From contig JAMORN010000180.1 in assembly GCA_027063545.1 (NCBI GenBank), forward strand, positions 1 to 27,783: a stretch of DNA of 27,783 nt. Direction: 5' to 3'. The stretch comes from JAMORN01 sp027063545 [NCBI: bacterium]. Lineage in GTDB: Bacteria; JAMORN01. The notes beneath the pieces were generated by a model. It was not told where the DNA came from. It made no database searches and was given only the letters and a program-made list of their open reading frames with translations. Each line of letters opens with the position of its first letter. Within the stretch, counting starts at the first letter, position 1. This document shows positions 1 through 8,089 of the stretch, in pieces. Made by a program: the position numbers and the translations under genes.

Positions 1-1
1 A

Positions 2-1213
<1,212 letters not shown>

Positions 1214-1231
1214 GATTAGGGGTAATATAAA

Positions 1232-1630
1232 ATGAAAATAGAGGTGATTACACCGGAAAAGAAAATTTTTGAAGAGGAAAATATAAAAAGGGTTATTCTT
1301 CCTTTAACAACAGGAGAAAAAGAGATATTACATTCCCATGTCTCTTATATTGCTCAACTTGGAGATGGTATAATAGAAGTAGAGAGGGATGATGAGACAA
1401 AATCTTATTTAACAGTTTTTGGCGGATTTGTTGAGGTTTTAAATGATAATGTTAAGATTGTTGCTTTTGTTTCAGAGAGAAAGGAAGATATAGATAAGAT
1501 GAGGGCATTAGAGGCAAAAGAAAGAGCTGAGAAAAGATTAAAAGAAGTTAAAGATAATATTGATATAGAAAGAGCAAAGAAGGCATTAAAAAGAGCAGAA
1601 ATAAGACTTAAGATTTTAGACTTAGAATAA
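1232..1630 (+). CDS. atpC: F1Fo ATP synthase subunit epsilon
   Basis: Epsilon subunit of the central stalk of F1, coupling rotation to catalysis and able to inhibit ATP hydrolysis. The 132 residues show an N-terminal beta-sandwich (about 1-85, with GEKEILHSHVSYIAQLGDG matching the usual GE-LP-H--LI--L--G pattern) and a charged C-terminal two-helix region (about 88-132, rich in Lys, Glu and Ala). The ATG follows an AGGGGT ribosome binding site by about nine bases and lies 18 bases after the atpD stop. It is the last gene before a strong terminator at 1701-1735, so the atp operon ends here. Identity rests on position after atpD, length and fold pattern. Confidence 0.95.
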   Translation: MKIEVITPEKKIFEEENIKRVILPLTTGEKEILHSHVSYIAQLGDGIIEVERDDETKSYLTVFGGFVEVLNDNVKIVAFVSERKEDIDKMRALEAKERAEKRLKEVKDNIDIERAKKALKRAEIRLKILDLE

Positions 1631-1700
1631 GTGTTTTTTAGTTGTTATAGTTTATTAATAAATTAGTTTTTTAAGAAAATTATTAGGCGCTTTATATAAG

Positions 1701-1735
1701 AGGTAGAAGTTATTTTAACTTCTACCTTTTTTTTT
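1701..1735 (+). terminator. Intrinsic terminator of the atp operon
   Basis: A perfect inverted repeat, AGGTAGAAGTTA / TAACTTCTACCT (12 bp stem, 3-base loop, 1701-1727), is followed at once by eight T residues. It lies 70 bases after the atpC stop. The other strand has no U-tract next to the stem, so it acts on the + strand only. Confidence 0.9.
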
Positions 1736-1740
1736 ATTTT

Positions 1741-1807
1741 TAAGTAACGAGCCCATAAAAGTGGCTCGCTGAAGAGGACCTAACCTGTTAGTGTCGCTTA
1801 ATTTTTT
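1741..1807. other. GC-rich foldable non-coding island between convergent genes
   Basis: About 52 bases near 50% G+C in a genome below 30%. On the + strand, TAAG (1741-1744) can pair with CTTA (1797-1800). This would close two hairpins: CGAGCC/GGCTCG (1748-1753 with 1763-1768, loop of nine) and CTAAC/GTTAG (1780-1784 with 1787-1791, loop too short unless a pair opens). A T-rich tract (1799-1807) follows. On the - strand the same CGAGCC hairpin lies just beyond the stop of the polymerase gene (1798) and could be its terminator, though its U-tract is poor. No known riboswitch or small-RNA consensus was recognised. It could be a small RNA, a terminator, or a dispersed repeat. Confidence 0.35.
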
Positions 1808-3207
1808 AGATAATCTTTGTACTCCTTATAATAAAAATAAAACAAAGATAAAAGTATCAAAGCAGCATAAAAAAAGATATACTTTATCATAATTGAAAAC
1901 ATTAGGTTTTCAAGTAAGAATGATGGCACAAAGCCTATGGTTCCTAAAGCAAGGATTTTAAATTCTTTCTGTTTATAGGGAATTTTATAATAAACTTTTA
2001 ATGCCAAAACAAATGGCCTTATTAAAAAATAAAGCATAAAAGAGAGCCCTAAGATTCCAATTTTACCCATAATAGCAAGATAGGCAATATCAATCCAAGG
2101 AGACCAAGTAAATTCAAAAAGTCCAGGTCTAAATGCAAAAGGATGGGCTATTCCCATTCCTATAAGGAGTTTTTTCCCATAAAACATTATAGTATCATAT
2201 CCAACAATAATTCTTAAAAGAAAAGACCAATCTTTATAAAAATAAACAACCTTTTCGTAGAATCTCTTATATAGCATAGGGTTTAGTGTTATTATTTTAT
2301 ATAAAATTCCTGTAAATACTCCTGTAGCAATAGAGGCTTGAATTAATGTTTTTAAAGAAAATCTTTTCCACCACATAAATATTATAAAAAAAGAGATTAA
2401 AAGGCCAATAACAATAGTTCTTGTTAAAGTAATAAGCATAGCAATAATACTAACAAAGAATAAAATAGCAAGAAAAATCTTTATAGATTTTTTCTTTTCC
2501 AGAAGTAGCCAAGCAAATAGATAAGGCATAATCATAGAATAGATAAAAGCCTGTCTTGTATATATCCTTGGTCCTAGAGAATAAGCTTTCCTTAAATAAG
2601 CCTGAAATATTATAAGATCAAGAATAATTACAAATAAAATAGTACCATAAAATACTATCTTAGCCTCTTTTTCATTTTTAAAAGAATATGTCAGTAAAAT
2701 AGCAAAATTCCACATCATAAATAAGACAAATTCTGGTTTTAAATCATATCTATAAAGCCCACCTTTTAAAAATCCTAAAATTGAATAAAATATTATAAGA
2801 GAAGAATATAAAAAAACAACTATTAAATCCTTTTTCTCTACTTTTGTTAAAAACTTCGTTTTAATAAAAACAAATCCAAAAACAATAAAAATAAGAAGAT
2901 AAGCAAATGTAGTTGGCAAAGGAATATTTAAGGTAATAATCTGTGTTGGCGGAATTTCAAACATAGAAATAGAATATAAACTTAAAACTAAACCAACACC
3001 AAAATTATAAAACATAGAAAAAACAGAAAAAGCAAAAAGTTCAACAACAAGCGATTTTTTAAGCCCGTATTTATAAGTAAATAAGGTGATAAAAAAAGAA
3101 AATAATAAAAAAACAAAAAATAAGAAATCTTCCCGAGAAAGAGAAAATAACTTTTTTAACAGATTTTCAACAATAAGATTTGTTTTATAAATAATACGAT
3201 TAAGCAT
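1798..3207 (-). CDS. O-antigen ligase/polymerase-family membrane protein
   Basis: A 469-residue integral membrane protein with about 12 hydrophobic segments. A central cytoplasm-proximal TLTRTIVIG stretch resembles the SRG-type motif of the O-antigen ligase/polymerase family (PF04932, WaaL/Wzy). It is followed by a long extracytoplasmic loop (about residues 310-380, with GMGIAHPFAF) and GKIGILGL near the C-terminal segments, the usual layout of the family. The likely role is polymerising or ligating lipid-linked polysaccharide on the outer face of the inner membrane. The ATG lies inside the end of the upstream glycosyltransferase gene (8-base overlap), so the two are co-translated. Together with the divergent Wzx-like flippase they form a small surface-polysaccharide locus. 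Ligase and polymerase cannot be told apart from sequence alone. Confidence 0.8.
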   Translation of the reverse strand: MLNRIIYKTNLIVENLLKKLFSLSREDFLFFVFLLFSFFITLFTYKYGLKKSLVVELFAFSVFSMFYNFGVGLVLSLYSISMFEIPPTQIITLNIPLPTTFAYLLIFIVFGFVFIKTKFLTKVEKKDLIVVFLYSSLIIFYSILGFLKGGLYRYDLKPEFVLFMMWNFAILLTYSFKNEKEAKIVFYGTILFVIILDLIIFQAYLRKAYSLGPRIYTRQAFIYSMIMPYLFAWLLLEKKKSIKIFLAILFFVSIIAMLITLTRTIVIGLLISFFIIFMWWKRFSLKTLIQASIATGVFTGILYKIITLNPMLYKRFYEKVVYFYKDWSFLLRIIVGYDTIMFYGKKLLIGMGIAHPFAFRPGLFEFTWSPWIDIAYLAIMGKIGILGLSFMLYFLIRPFVLALKVYYKIPYKQKEFKILALGTIGFVPSFLLENLMFSIMIKYIFFYAALILLSLFYFYYKEYKDYLKN

Positions 3208-4390
3208 TGTTATAATACTTTTTATATAAATCTAAATATAATCCTTCATACTTTTCAATAAATTTTTTAAAATTAAAATCTTGTTCTACAATCAACCTTC
3301 CTTTTTTTGTAAGTTTTTCATATTCCTGTTGAGATATTGTTAATATATATTTTAATTTTTTATATAAGTCGTTTATATCACCTTTTTTTACTAAAAATCC
3401 ATTCTCTCCATCTCTTATTATCTCTTTAACACCTGCAATATCACTTGCCACAGAAGGAAGTCCAAAATAGGATGATTCTATTAATACCCTTGGGAGCCCT
3501 TCTCCTAATACACTTGGCAACACATTAACATAAGCAATTTTATAAAACTTTTCTACCTCTTTAGTAAATCCTGTAATAGTAATCCTATTCTCAAGAGAAT
3601 ATTCTTTTATTAGAGATTTTAACCTTTCTGATTCTGGTGTTTCTTTTACGCCTCCACCCACATATATTAAATGAATATCATCAAACTCTTTAGATAATCT
3701 TTTATATGCTTCTAAAAGACTAAAAATTCCCTTTATCCAAGATAAAGTACCTACATATATTATATATCTTTTGTCTAAAGGAATATTGTATTTTTTTAAA
3801 AACTCTATTTTTTCCTCTTTTTTTAAAGGAGAGGTATCAAATTTTGAAAGATCAACAGCATTTCTTATAAAGGTAATATTTTTTGCTTTGGTTCTTTCTT
3901 GAAAGACCTTTGCTCCTGTTTCTGAATTGAAAATAATTAGAGTGGCATTTTTATAGATTCTTCTATCAACAAAAATATTTAAATTAAATCTTTTTTTATA
4001 ATAAACATTTCTTACAGTAACAATATTAGGATATCCAGCCTGTCTTGCTGCCTTTGCACTATATCTTGCTGCTAAAAGATGATTGGCATGAACAATATGG
4101 GGATCAATTTTTTTAATTAGTTTTTTTAATCTATAAACACCCAAAGGATGATATATGGGAACAAATGTCCGAGTTATTTTTCCTATAAAAGGAATATTAT
4201 CAAACTCTAGGATTTCTATATTTATATCCGGAATTTTTGAGACTTCATTATATAAAGGAGTGTCTTCTTTTGGAAGAATTATAGTGATTTCAAACTTATC
4301 TTTATCAATATTTTTTAAAAGATCAAGAAGACCTTGCTGACCACCTCCGATATGATAATAAGTTTCTACATATAACACTTTTATTTTCAT
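3200..4390 (-). CDS. Glycosyltransferase family 4 (GT-B fold)
   Basis: A retaining, nucleotide-sugar-dependent glycosyltransferase of 396 residues, probably cytoplasmic or membrane-associated and building a polysaccharide repeat unit. The N-terminal Rossmann half starts MKIKVLYVETYYHIGGGQQG with the family's glycine-rich loop. The C-terminal half has YVGTLSWIKG and the donor-site GEGLPRVLIESSYFGLPSVAS with the E-x7-E spacing, then GVKEIIRDGENGFLV. The frame continues to a TTG at 4426, but the ATG at 4390 starts right at the conserved beta-strand and matches the family. No ribosome binding site precedes this ATG. Instead a TTGACA-N17-TATCTT promoter ends seven bases upstream, which suggests a leaderless mRNA. 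The gene overlaps the next one by 8 bases. Donor and acceptor are unknown. Confidence 0.9.
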   Translation of the reverse strand: MKIKVLYVETYYHIGGGQQGLLDLLKNIDKDKFEITIILPKEDTPLYNEVSKIPDINIEILEFDNIPFIGKITRTFVPIYHPLGVYRLKKLIKKIDPHIVHANHLLAARYSAKAARQAGYPNIVTVRNVYYKKRFNLNIFVDRRIYKNATLIIFNSETGAKVFQERTKAKNITFIRNAVDLSKFDTSPLKKEEKIEFLKKYNIPLDKRYIIYVGTLSWIKGIFSLLEAYKRLSKEFDDIHLIYVGGGVKETPESERLKSLIKEYSLENRITITGFTKEVEKFYKIAYVNVLPSVLGEGLPRVLIESSYFGLPSVASDIAGVKEIIRDGENGFLVKKGDINDLYKKLKYILTISQQEYEKLTKKGRLIVEQDFNFKKFIEKYEGLYLDLYKKYYNNA

Positions 4391-4397
4391 GAGATTA

Positions 4398-4426
4398 AAG
4401 ATAAAAAAAATTATATTATTTGTCAA
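4398..4426 (-). promoter_or_regulatory. Sigma-70-type promoter, apparently leaderless, for the GT4/polymerase operon
   Basis: On the - strand TTGACA (4426-4421), 17 bases, then TATCTT (4403-4398). The perfect -35 box is notable. The expected transcription start falls on or beside the ATG at 4390. An alternative TATAAT at 4415-4410 has no matching -35 box. Confidence 0.55.
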
Positions 4427-4443
4427 AAGGATAAGAGGTTAAG

Positions 4444-5688
4444 ATGCTTAAAAAACTTTCATTCTCATTTTTAGATAGTATCGCAGTTTTTTTGGGAACA
4501 TTTATTTTTAGAATACTTATTATAAGAAACTTTTCTCCAAGTGAATATGGAGTTTTTGTCATTATATGGGCTATTTTTGATTTTTTTAATGTTTTGGTTT
4601 ATGGATTTAGCGATAGAGGAGCAATGCGTCTTTTTGTTAGAAATAAAAGAATTGAAATATTAAGTTTTCTCTTTATTTATAGATTAACCCTATTTTTTAT
4701 TATCTTTCTAATAAACTCTATTTTTGGCGAAAAAATCTTATCAATTTTTAATGGAAACTTTAAGAAAGACTATCTTATAATTTTCTCTTTTGTATATCTA
4801 ACCGGCTTTTTTAGAGTTTTATCCAGATCCCTATTTGAAAACTTAATAAAATTTAAAATTTTATTTTTTCATAACTTATTTTACTACATAATCCTTAATA
4901 CCCTAATATTTTTCCAAATAATTAACAATAGTCTAACTGTTTATAACCTGTTGAAAACTATTTTAATAGCAGAGGTAATAGGTTCAATAGAGGGGTTATT
5001 TTTGATGTTTATATTTTTAAACAGGGATATAAAGTTATCATTTAATATGAAGAGGTTTTTATTTTATTCTAAAGAGATAGTAAATTATGGAAGGTATTCA
5101 ATGGGAATTGGTTTTTCTATGATGTTTTATACCCAGATAGACAGTTTAGTAATTGGTAGTTTTTTAACAACAAGAGAGGTGGGAATTTATGATGTAGGAA
5201 AAAAACTTCTTCCAATAGCACGGCTTTTTTCAAATAGTTTATCTAAATATTTATTTCCTGTGGTTGCAAAAGAGCGGGATTTAAAAAAGGTTAGGGATTT
5301 CTATTTTAAAATGTTAAAGTTGGGAGTTGGATTGGGAAGTATTCTTGCACTTTTTAATTTTATTTTTTCTAAGTATATAGTATTAACCTTATTTGGTAAT
5401 GATTACATATCAGCTATAGGAATTGTAAAATTTTTCTCTCTTTATTTTATACTTCATCCAATAATAAACCTTTCAGGCAATACCCTGGGAGGATTAAACT
5501 ATCCAAAATACGATTTTTATAACCTTTTAATAACAATGAGTGTTAATTTTATTTTAGATATTACTTTAATAAAATATTTTGGATTATGGGGTGTTGCTTT
5601 TGCTACATTATTTAGTGTATTTTTAGGTGGTATGCTTAATTTTTATAGAGTAAATCAGATAACAACAAGGAGAATAAAACTTGGCTAA
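4444..5688 (+). CDS. Wzx-like polysaccharide flippase (MOP superfamily)
   Basis: A 414-residue protein with about 12 predicted transmembrane segments and no signal peptide. It opens MLKKLSFSFLDSIAVFLGTFIFR, with RNFSPSEYGVFVIIWAIFDFF in the usual place for O-unit translocases (PF01943/PF13440). The central GRYSMGIGFSMMFYTQIDSLVIGSFL region (about residues 216-240) and the DVGKKLLPIAR stretch after it are characteristic. Its role is to flip an undecaprenyl-linked oligosaccharide across the inner membrane for the polymerase-like protein encoded divergently on the - strand. AAGAGG six bases upstream is a modest ribosome binding site. Its end overlaps the next gene by 8 bases. The substrate is unknown. 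Confidence 0.88.
   Translation: MLKKLSFSFLDSIAVFLGTFIFRILIIRNFSPSEYGVFVIIWAIFDFFNVLVYGFSDRGAMRLFVRNKRIEILSFLFIYRLTLFFIIFLINSIFGEKILSIFNGNFKKDYLIIFSFVYLTGFFRVLSRSLFENLIKFKILFFHNLFYYIILNTLIFFQIINNSLTVYNLLKTILIAEVIGSIEGLFLMFIFLNRDIKLSFNMKRFLFYSKEIVNYGRYSMGIGFSMMFYTQIDSLVIGSFLTTREVGIYDVGKKLLPIARLFSNSLSKYLFPVVAKERDLKKVRDFYFKMLKLGVGLGSILALFNFIFSKYIVLTLFGNDYISAIGIVKFFSLYFILHPIINLSGNTLGGLNYPKYDFYNLLITMSVNFILDITLIKYFGLWGVAFATLFSVFLGGMLNFYRVNQITTRRIKLG
5667..5683 (+). promoter_or_regulatory. Ribosome binding site that fixes a UUG start
   Basis: AAGGAGA (5667-5673) lies seven bases before TTG at 5681, inside the end of the flippase gene. No ATG is nearby in this frame, so UUG is the start of the RlmI-like gene. 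Confidence 0.85.
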
Positions 5689-6862
5689 AAATAGGATTAA
5701 AAGGCTAAAACTAAAAACAGAAAAGAAAAACTTTCATCCTTGGATATACTCTAAGATGATAACCCACCCAAATCCTAAACCAAAAAAGGAAGAGATTGTT
5801 GAGGTTGTTGATAAAAATTCTAAATTTGTAGGTTGGGGATTCTATCACCCAAAAAACACTATTAGCGTCAGAATTATTTCAAGAAAAAAAGAAAAAAAGA
5901 TAGATAAAAATCTAATCTATGAAAAAATAAAAAGGGCAAAAGAACTTAGAGAAACATTAAATATAAATGCAAATAGTTATAGACTATTCTACTCTGAAAG
6001 TGATGGAATTAGTGGGCTTATTATAGATAAATTTGATAAGCTTTTAGTTATAGAACCATATAGTGCTGGAATATTAACAATTTATGAACATATTATCTGG
6101 TCTTTGAAAAAACTTTTTAAAGGTTATAGGATTGCTTTTAAGATTGATGAAAGGGTTGAAAAAAAGGAAGGCGTTGATTTTAGCTTTTTAGAGAAGGAAT
6201 ACCCATTGCCAGAGAGTGTTGTAATAGAGGAAAATGGAGTAAAATATAAAGTTTTATTTGAGAAAAGTCATAAAACAGGTTTTTTCTTTGACCAAAGAGA
6301 GAATAGAGAATTTTTTGGAAAATTAAGTAAAGGAAAAATAGTTTTTGATATTTTTTCATATACAGGTGGTTTTGGGCTTAATGCTTTGAAAAATGGAGCA
6401 GAGTTTGTATTTTTTGTTGATTTAGATGAGAAAGTTTTAGAGGTATTGGAGGAAAATTTAAGATTAAACAATATTTCTGAAGATAGATATAAAATTGAAC
6501 ATAAAGATGCTTTTGATTTTTTAAGGGAAATAGATTTAAATCCTGATTTAATTTCTGTTGATCCTTCTAAGTTTTTATCAGTAAAGGAAGAGTATTCGGT
6601 TGCTTTAAGAAAATACGGAGATATAAATAGACTTGCAATAAGAAAGGTTAAAAATGGAGGAATTATAGCAACTTTTTCTTGTTCTGGAATGCTAAGTATG
6701 GATAAGTTTTTATCTGTGGTAAGAAACTCTGCAAAAGAAGAGAAAAGGTTTTTACAGATAATAAAATCAACCTCAGCAGGTGGAGATCATCCAGTTTTGG
6801 ATATTTTTCCAGAGAGTTTTTATTTAAAAGGGATTTTTGCAAGGGTTTTAGATGATATTTAA
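5681..6862 (+). CDS. RlmI/RlmK-like class I rRNA large-subunit methyltransferase
   Basis: A SAM-dependent methyltransferase of 393 residues, most likely making 5-methylcytosine in 23S rRNA. An N-terminal PUA RNA-binding domain (about 1-70, with FHPWIYSKMI) is followed by the YccW-type linker and the catalytic domain. Visible motifs are KTGFFFDQRENR (198-209), the SAM loop FDIFSYTGGFGL (222-233), the acidic residue in FFVDLDE, DPSKF (294-298), SCS (333-335, candidate catalytic Cys334) and GDHPVLDIFPESFYLK near the end. Relatives usually have DPPxF where this protein has DPSKF. The UUG start is set by a strong upstream ribosome binding site. The gene sits in the flippase transcription unit without an obvious functional tie. 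The exact target base is inferred from the family. Confidence 0.88.
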   Translation: MAKNRIKRLKLKTEKKNFHPWIYSKMITHPNPKPKKEEIVEVVDKNSKFVGWGFYHPKNTISVRIISRKKEKKIDKNLIYEKIKRAKELRETLNINANSYRLFYSESDGISGLIIDKFDKLLVIEPYSAGILTIYEHIIWSLKKLFKGYRIAFKIDERVEKKEGVDFSFLEKEYPLPESVVIEENGVKYKVLFEKSHKTGFFFDQRENREFFGKLSKGKIVFDIFSYTGGFGLNALKNGAEFVFFVDLDEKVLEVLEENLRLNNISEDRYKIEHKDAFDFLREIDLNPDLISVDPSKFLSVKEEYSVALRKYGDINRLAIRKVKNGGIIATFSCSGMLSMDKFLSVVRNSAKEEKRFLQIIKSTSAGGDHPVLDIFPESFYLKGIFARVLDDI

Positions 6863-6897
6863 ATTTAAAGATAATAAAATAAATAAGGAGATGAAAA

Positions 6898-7305
6898 ATG
6901 ATAAAGGTGATTTTAGAGGGAGAAGGATATAAAAATGATAAAAGGATTCTACTTGATGCTTTTGAATTGAGAAGAATAAAGGTGTTTTTAGATGATAAAA
7001 AGATTTTTGAAAAAGAATTGAATATAAAAAAAGAGATTATTGATGGGGAGGAGATAGAAGAACCTGAAATTTCGGTATTTATACCAGAGGATGATAATAT
7101 AGAGATGGAAGATTTAAATTTGCATGACTTTTCCAAAGAATCCATAGAAAAAGAATTTATTTTTGAAGATTTAGATAGTTTTGATTTTAATAAACTTTTA
7201 ATTTATCCTATATATGTAAATTTTAAGGATAATAGTTTTATTCTATTTGATAAACTTTTATATGAGATAGAAGAGGATAACTATATAGAAAGTAATAACG
7301 TTTAA
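6898..7305 (+). CDS. Acidic hypothetical protein
   Basis: A 135-residue protein I do not recognise. It has no signal peptide, membrane segment or cysteine. It is strongly acidic, with Asp/Glu-rich stretches (IDGEEIEEPE, PEDDNIEMEDLN, EEDNY) alternating with short beta-like hydrophobic runs such as KVILEG and KVFLDD. A beta-rich cytoplasmic protein is plausible. It has a good AAGGAGA ribosome binding site 7 bases before the ATG, and codon use like its neighbours, so it is probably a real gene. It lies 35 bases after the methyltransferase and 11 before the EFR1 gene, hence in the same transcription unit. No function can be given. Confidence 0.75.
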   Translation: MIKVILEGEGYKNDKRILLDAFELRRIKVFLDDKKIFEKELNIKKEIIDGEEIEEPEISVFIPEDDNIEMEDLNLHDFSKESIEKEFIFEDLDSFDFNKLLIYPIYVNFKDNSFILFDKLLYEIEEDNYIESNNV

Positions 7306-7316
7306 AGAATTCTATT

Positions 7317-8078
7317 ATGCTTCAACCTAAAAATGTAGATATTTATTATTTTTCTGGAACTGGTAATACTAAATTAGTAGTAGATAAAATAAAGGAAGTT
7401 TTAAAAAGTCAAGGATACAATGTTTCTCTTTATAAAATAGAAAAAGTAAATCCAACAGAAATTAATTTAGAAAATAAAGTTTTAGGTTTTGCATTTCCTG
7501 TTGCTCTTCAGGGTACTTATCCTTTTATATGGCATTTTTTTGAAAAATTACCATCAGGAAATGGAAATCTTGTTTTTTTAGTTGATACTTTAGCTGCGTA
7601 TTCTGGAGGAATTTTAGGGCCAGTAAAAAGAATATTAAGAAAAAAGGGTTATAACCCTTTAATTGCAAAAGAGATAAGAATGCCTTCAAATCTATCAGGA
7701 TCATTAGATCAAAAGAAAATAGAAAAAGGGCTAAAACAAGCAGAAAACTTTGCTTTAGATTTAATAGAACTAAAAGGTAGTTGGTATGATATACCAATTT
7801 ATTCAGATTTTTTATCTATTTTCTCGCGGAAAGAATTTTTTTGGAATTTTTTTAGAAGGATATTTCATTTAACTATAGACAAACAGAAATGCAAAAAGTG
7901 TAATATATGTGTGAATATTTGTCCTGTTGGAAATATAGAAATAAAAGAATATCCAGAACATAAAGATCATTGTGTTTTTTGTTTGAGGTGTATATCTTTT
8001 TGCCCTCAAGATGCTATTTATTTTAAAGAAAAGAAAAATTTTAAAAAATATAAATCTATAGAGTTAACTAAATTATAA
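7317..8078 (+). CDS. EFR1-family flavodoxin plus bis-[4Fe-4S] ferredoxin protein
   Basis: A soluble electron-transfer protein of 253 residues. The N-terminal flavodoxin-like domain starts YYFSGTGNT (10-18), the FMN phosphate loop, with the FLVDTLAAYSGG second flavin loop near 87-98. The C-terminal ferredoxin domain carries two CxxCxxCxxxC clusters, C192/C195/C198/C202 and C219/C222/C225/C229, both followed by the usual Pro, which would bind two [4Fe-4S] centres. This EFR1 architecture is common in anaerobes, and partners are usually unknown. No ribosome binding site precedes the ATG, which is 11 bases after the previous stop, so translation may be coupled. The next gene's ribosome binding site overlaps this stop codon. 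The domain call is firm and the physiological role open. Confidence 0.92.
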   Translation: MLQPKNVDIYYFSGTGNTKLVVDKIKEVLKSQGYNVSLYKIEKVNPTEINLENKVLGFAFPVALQGTYPFIWHFFEKLPSGNGNLVFLVDTLAAYSGGILGPVKRILRKKGYNPLIAKEIRMPSNLSGSLDQKKIEKGLKQAENFALDLIELKGSWYDIPIYSDFLSIFSRKEFFWNFFRRIFHLTIDKQKCKKCNICVNICPVGNIEIKEYPEHKDHCVFCLRCISFCPQDAIYFKEKKNFKKYKSIELTKL

Positions 8079-8089
8079 GGAGATTTTAA

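Noticed and set aside
1741-1807. tRNA or known riboswitch in the GC-rich island
   Set aside because: No acceptor stem, anticodon loop or T-loop consensus, and no match to riboswitch cores I know; also no gene downstream in the + direction.
4391-4426. N-terminal extension of the GT4 gene to a TTG at 4426
   Set aside because: The extra 12 residues are hydrophobic Asn/Phe-rich junk before a conserved start, and the TTG is the first triplet of a TTGACA -35 box.
6663-7145. 160-codon frame on the - strand across the end of the RlmI-like gene and the acidic unknown
   Set aside because: It overlaps two + strand genes that have proper ribosome binding sites, and its Ser/Leu/Phe-rich product is typical of an antisense frame in AT-rich DNA.
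7317-8078. EFR1-type gene as a nitroreductase or hydrogenase subunit
   Set aside because: It has only a flavodoxin fold and two 4Fe-4S motifs, with no catalytic-metal or nitroreductase motifs.
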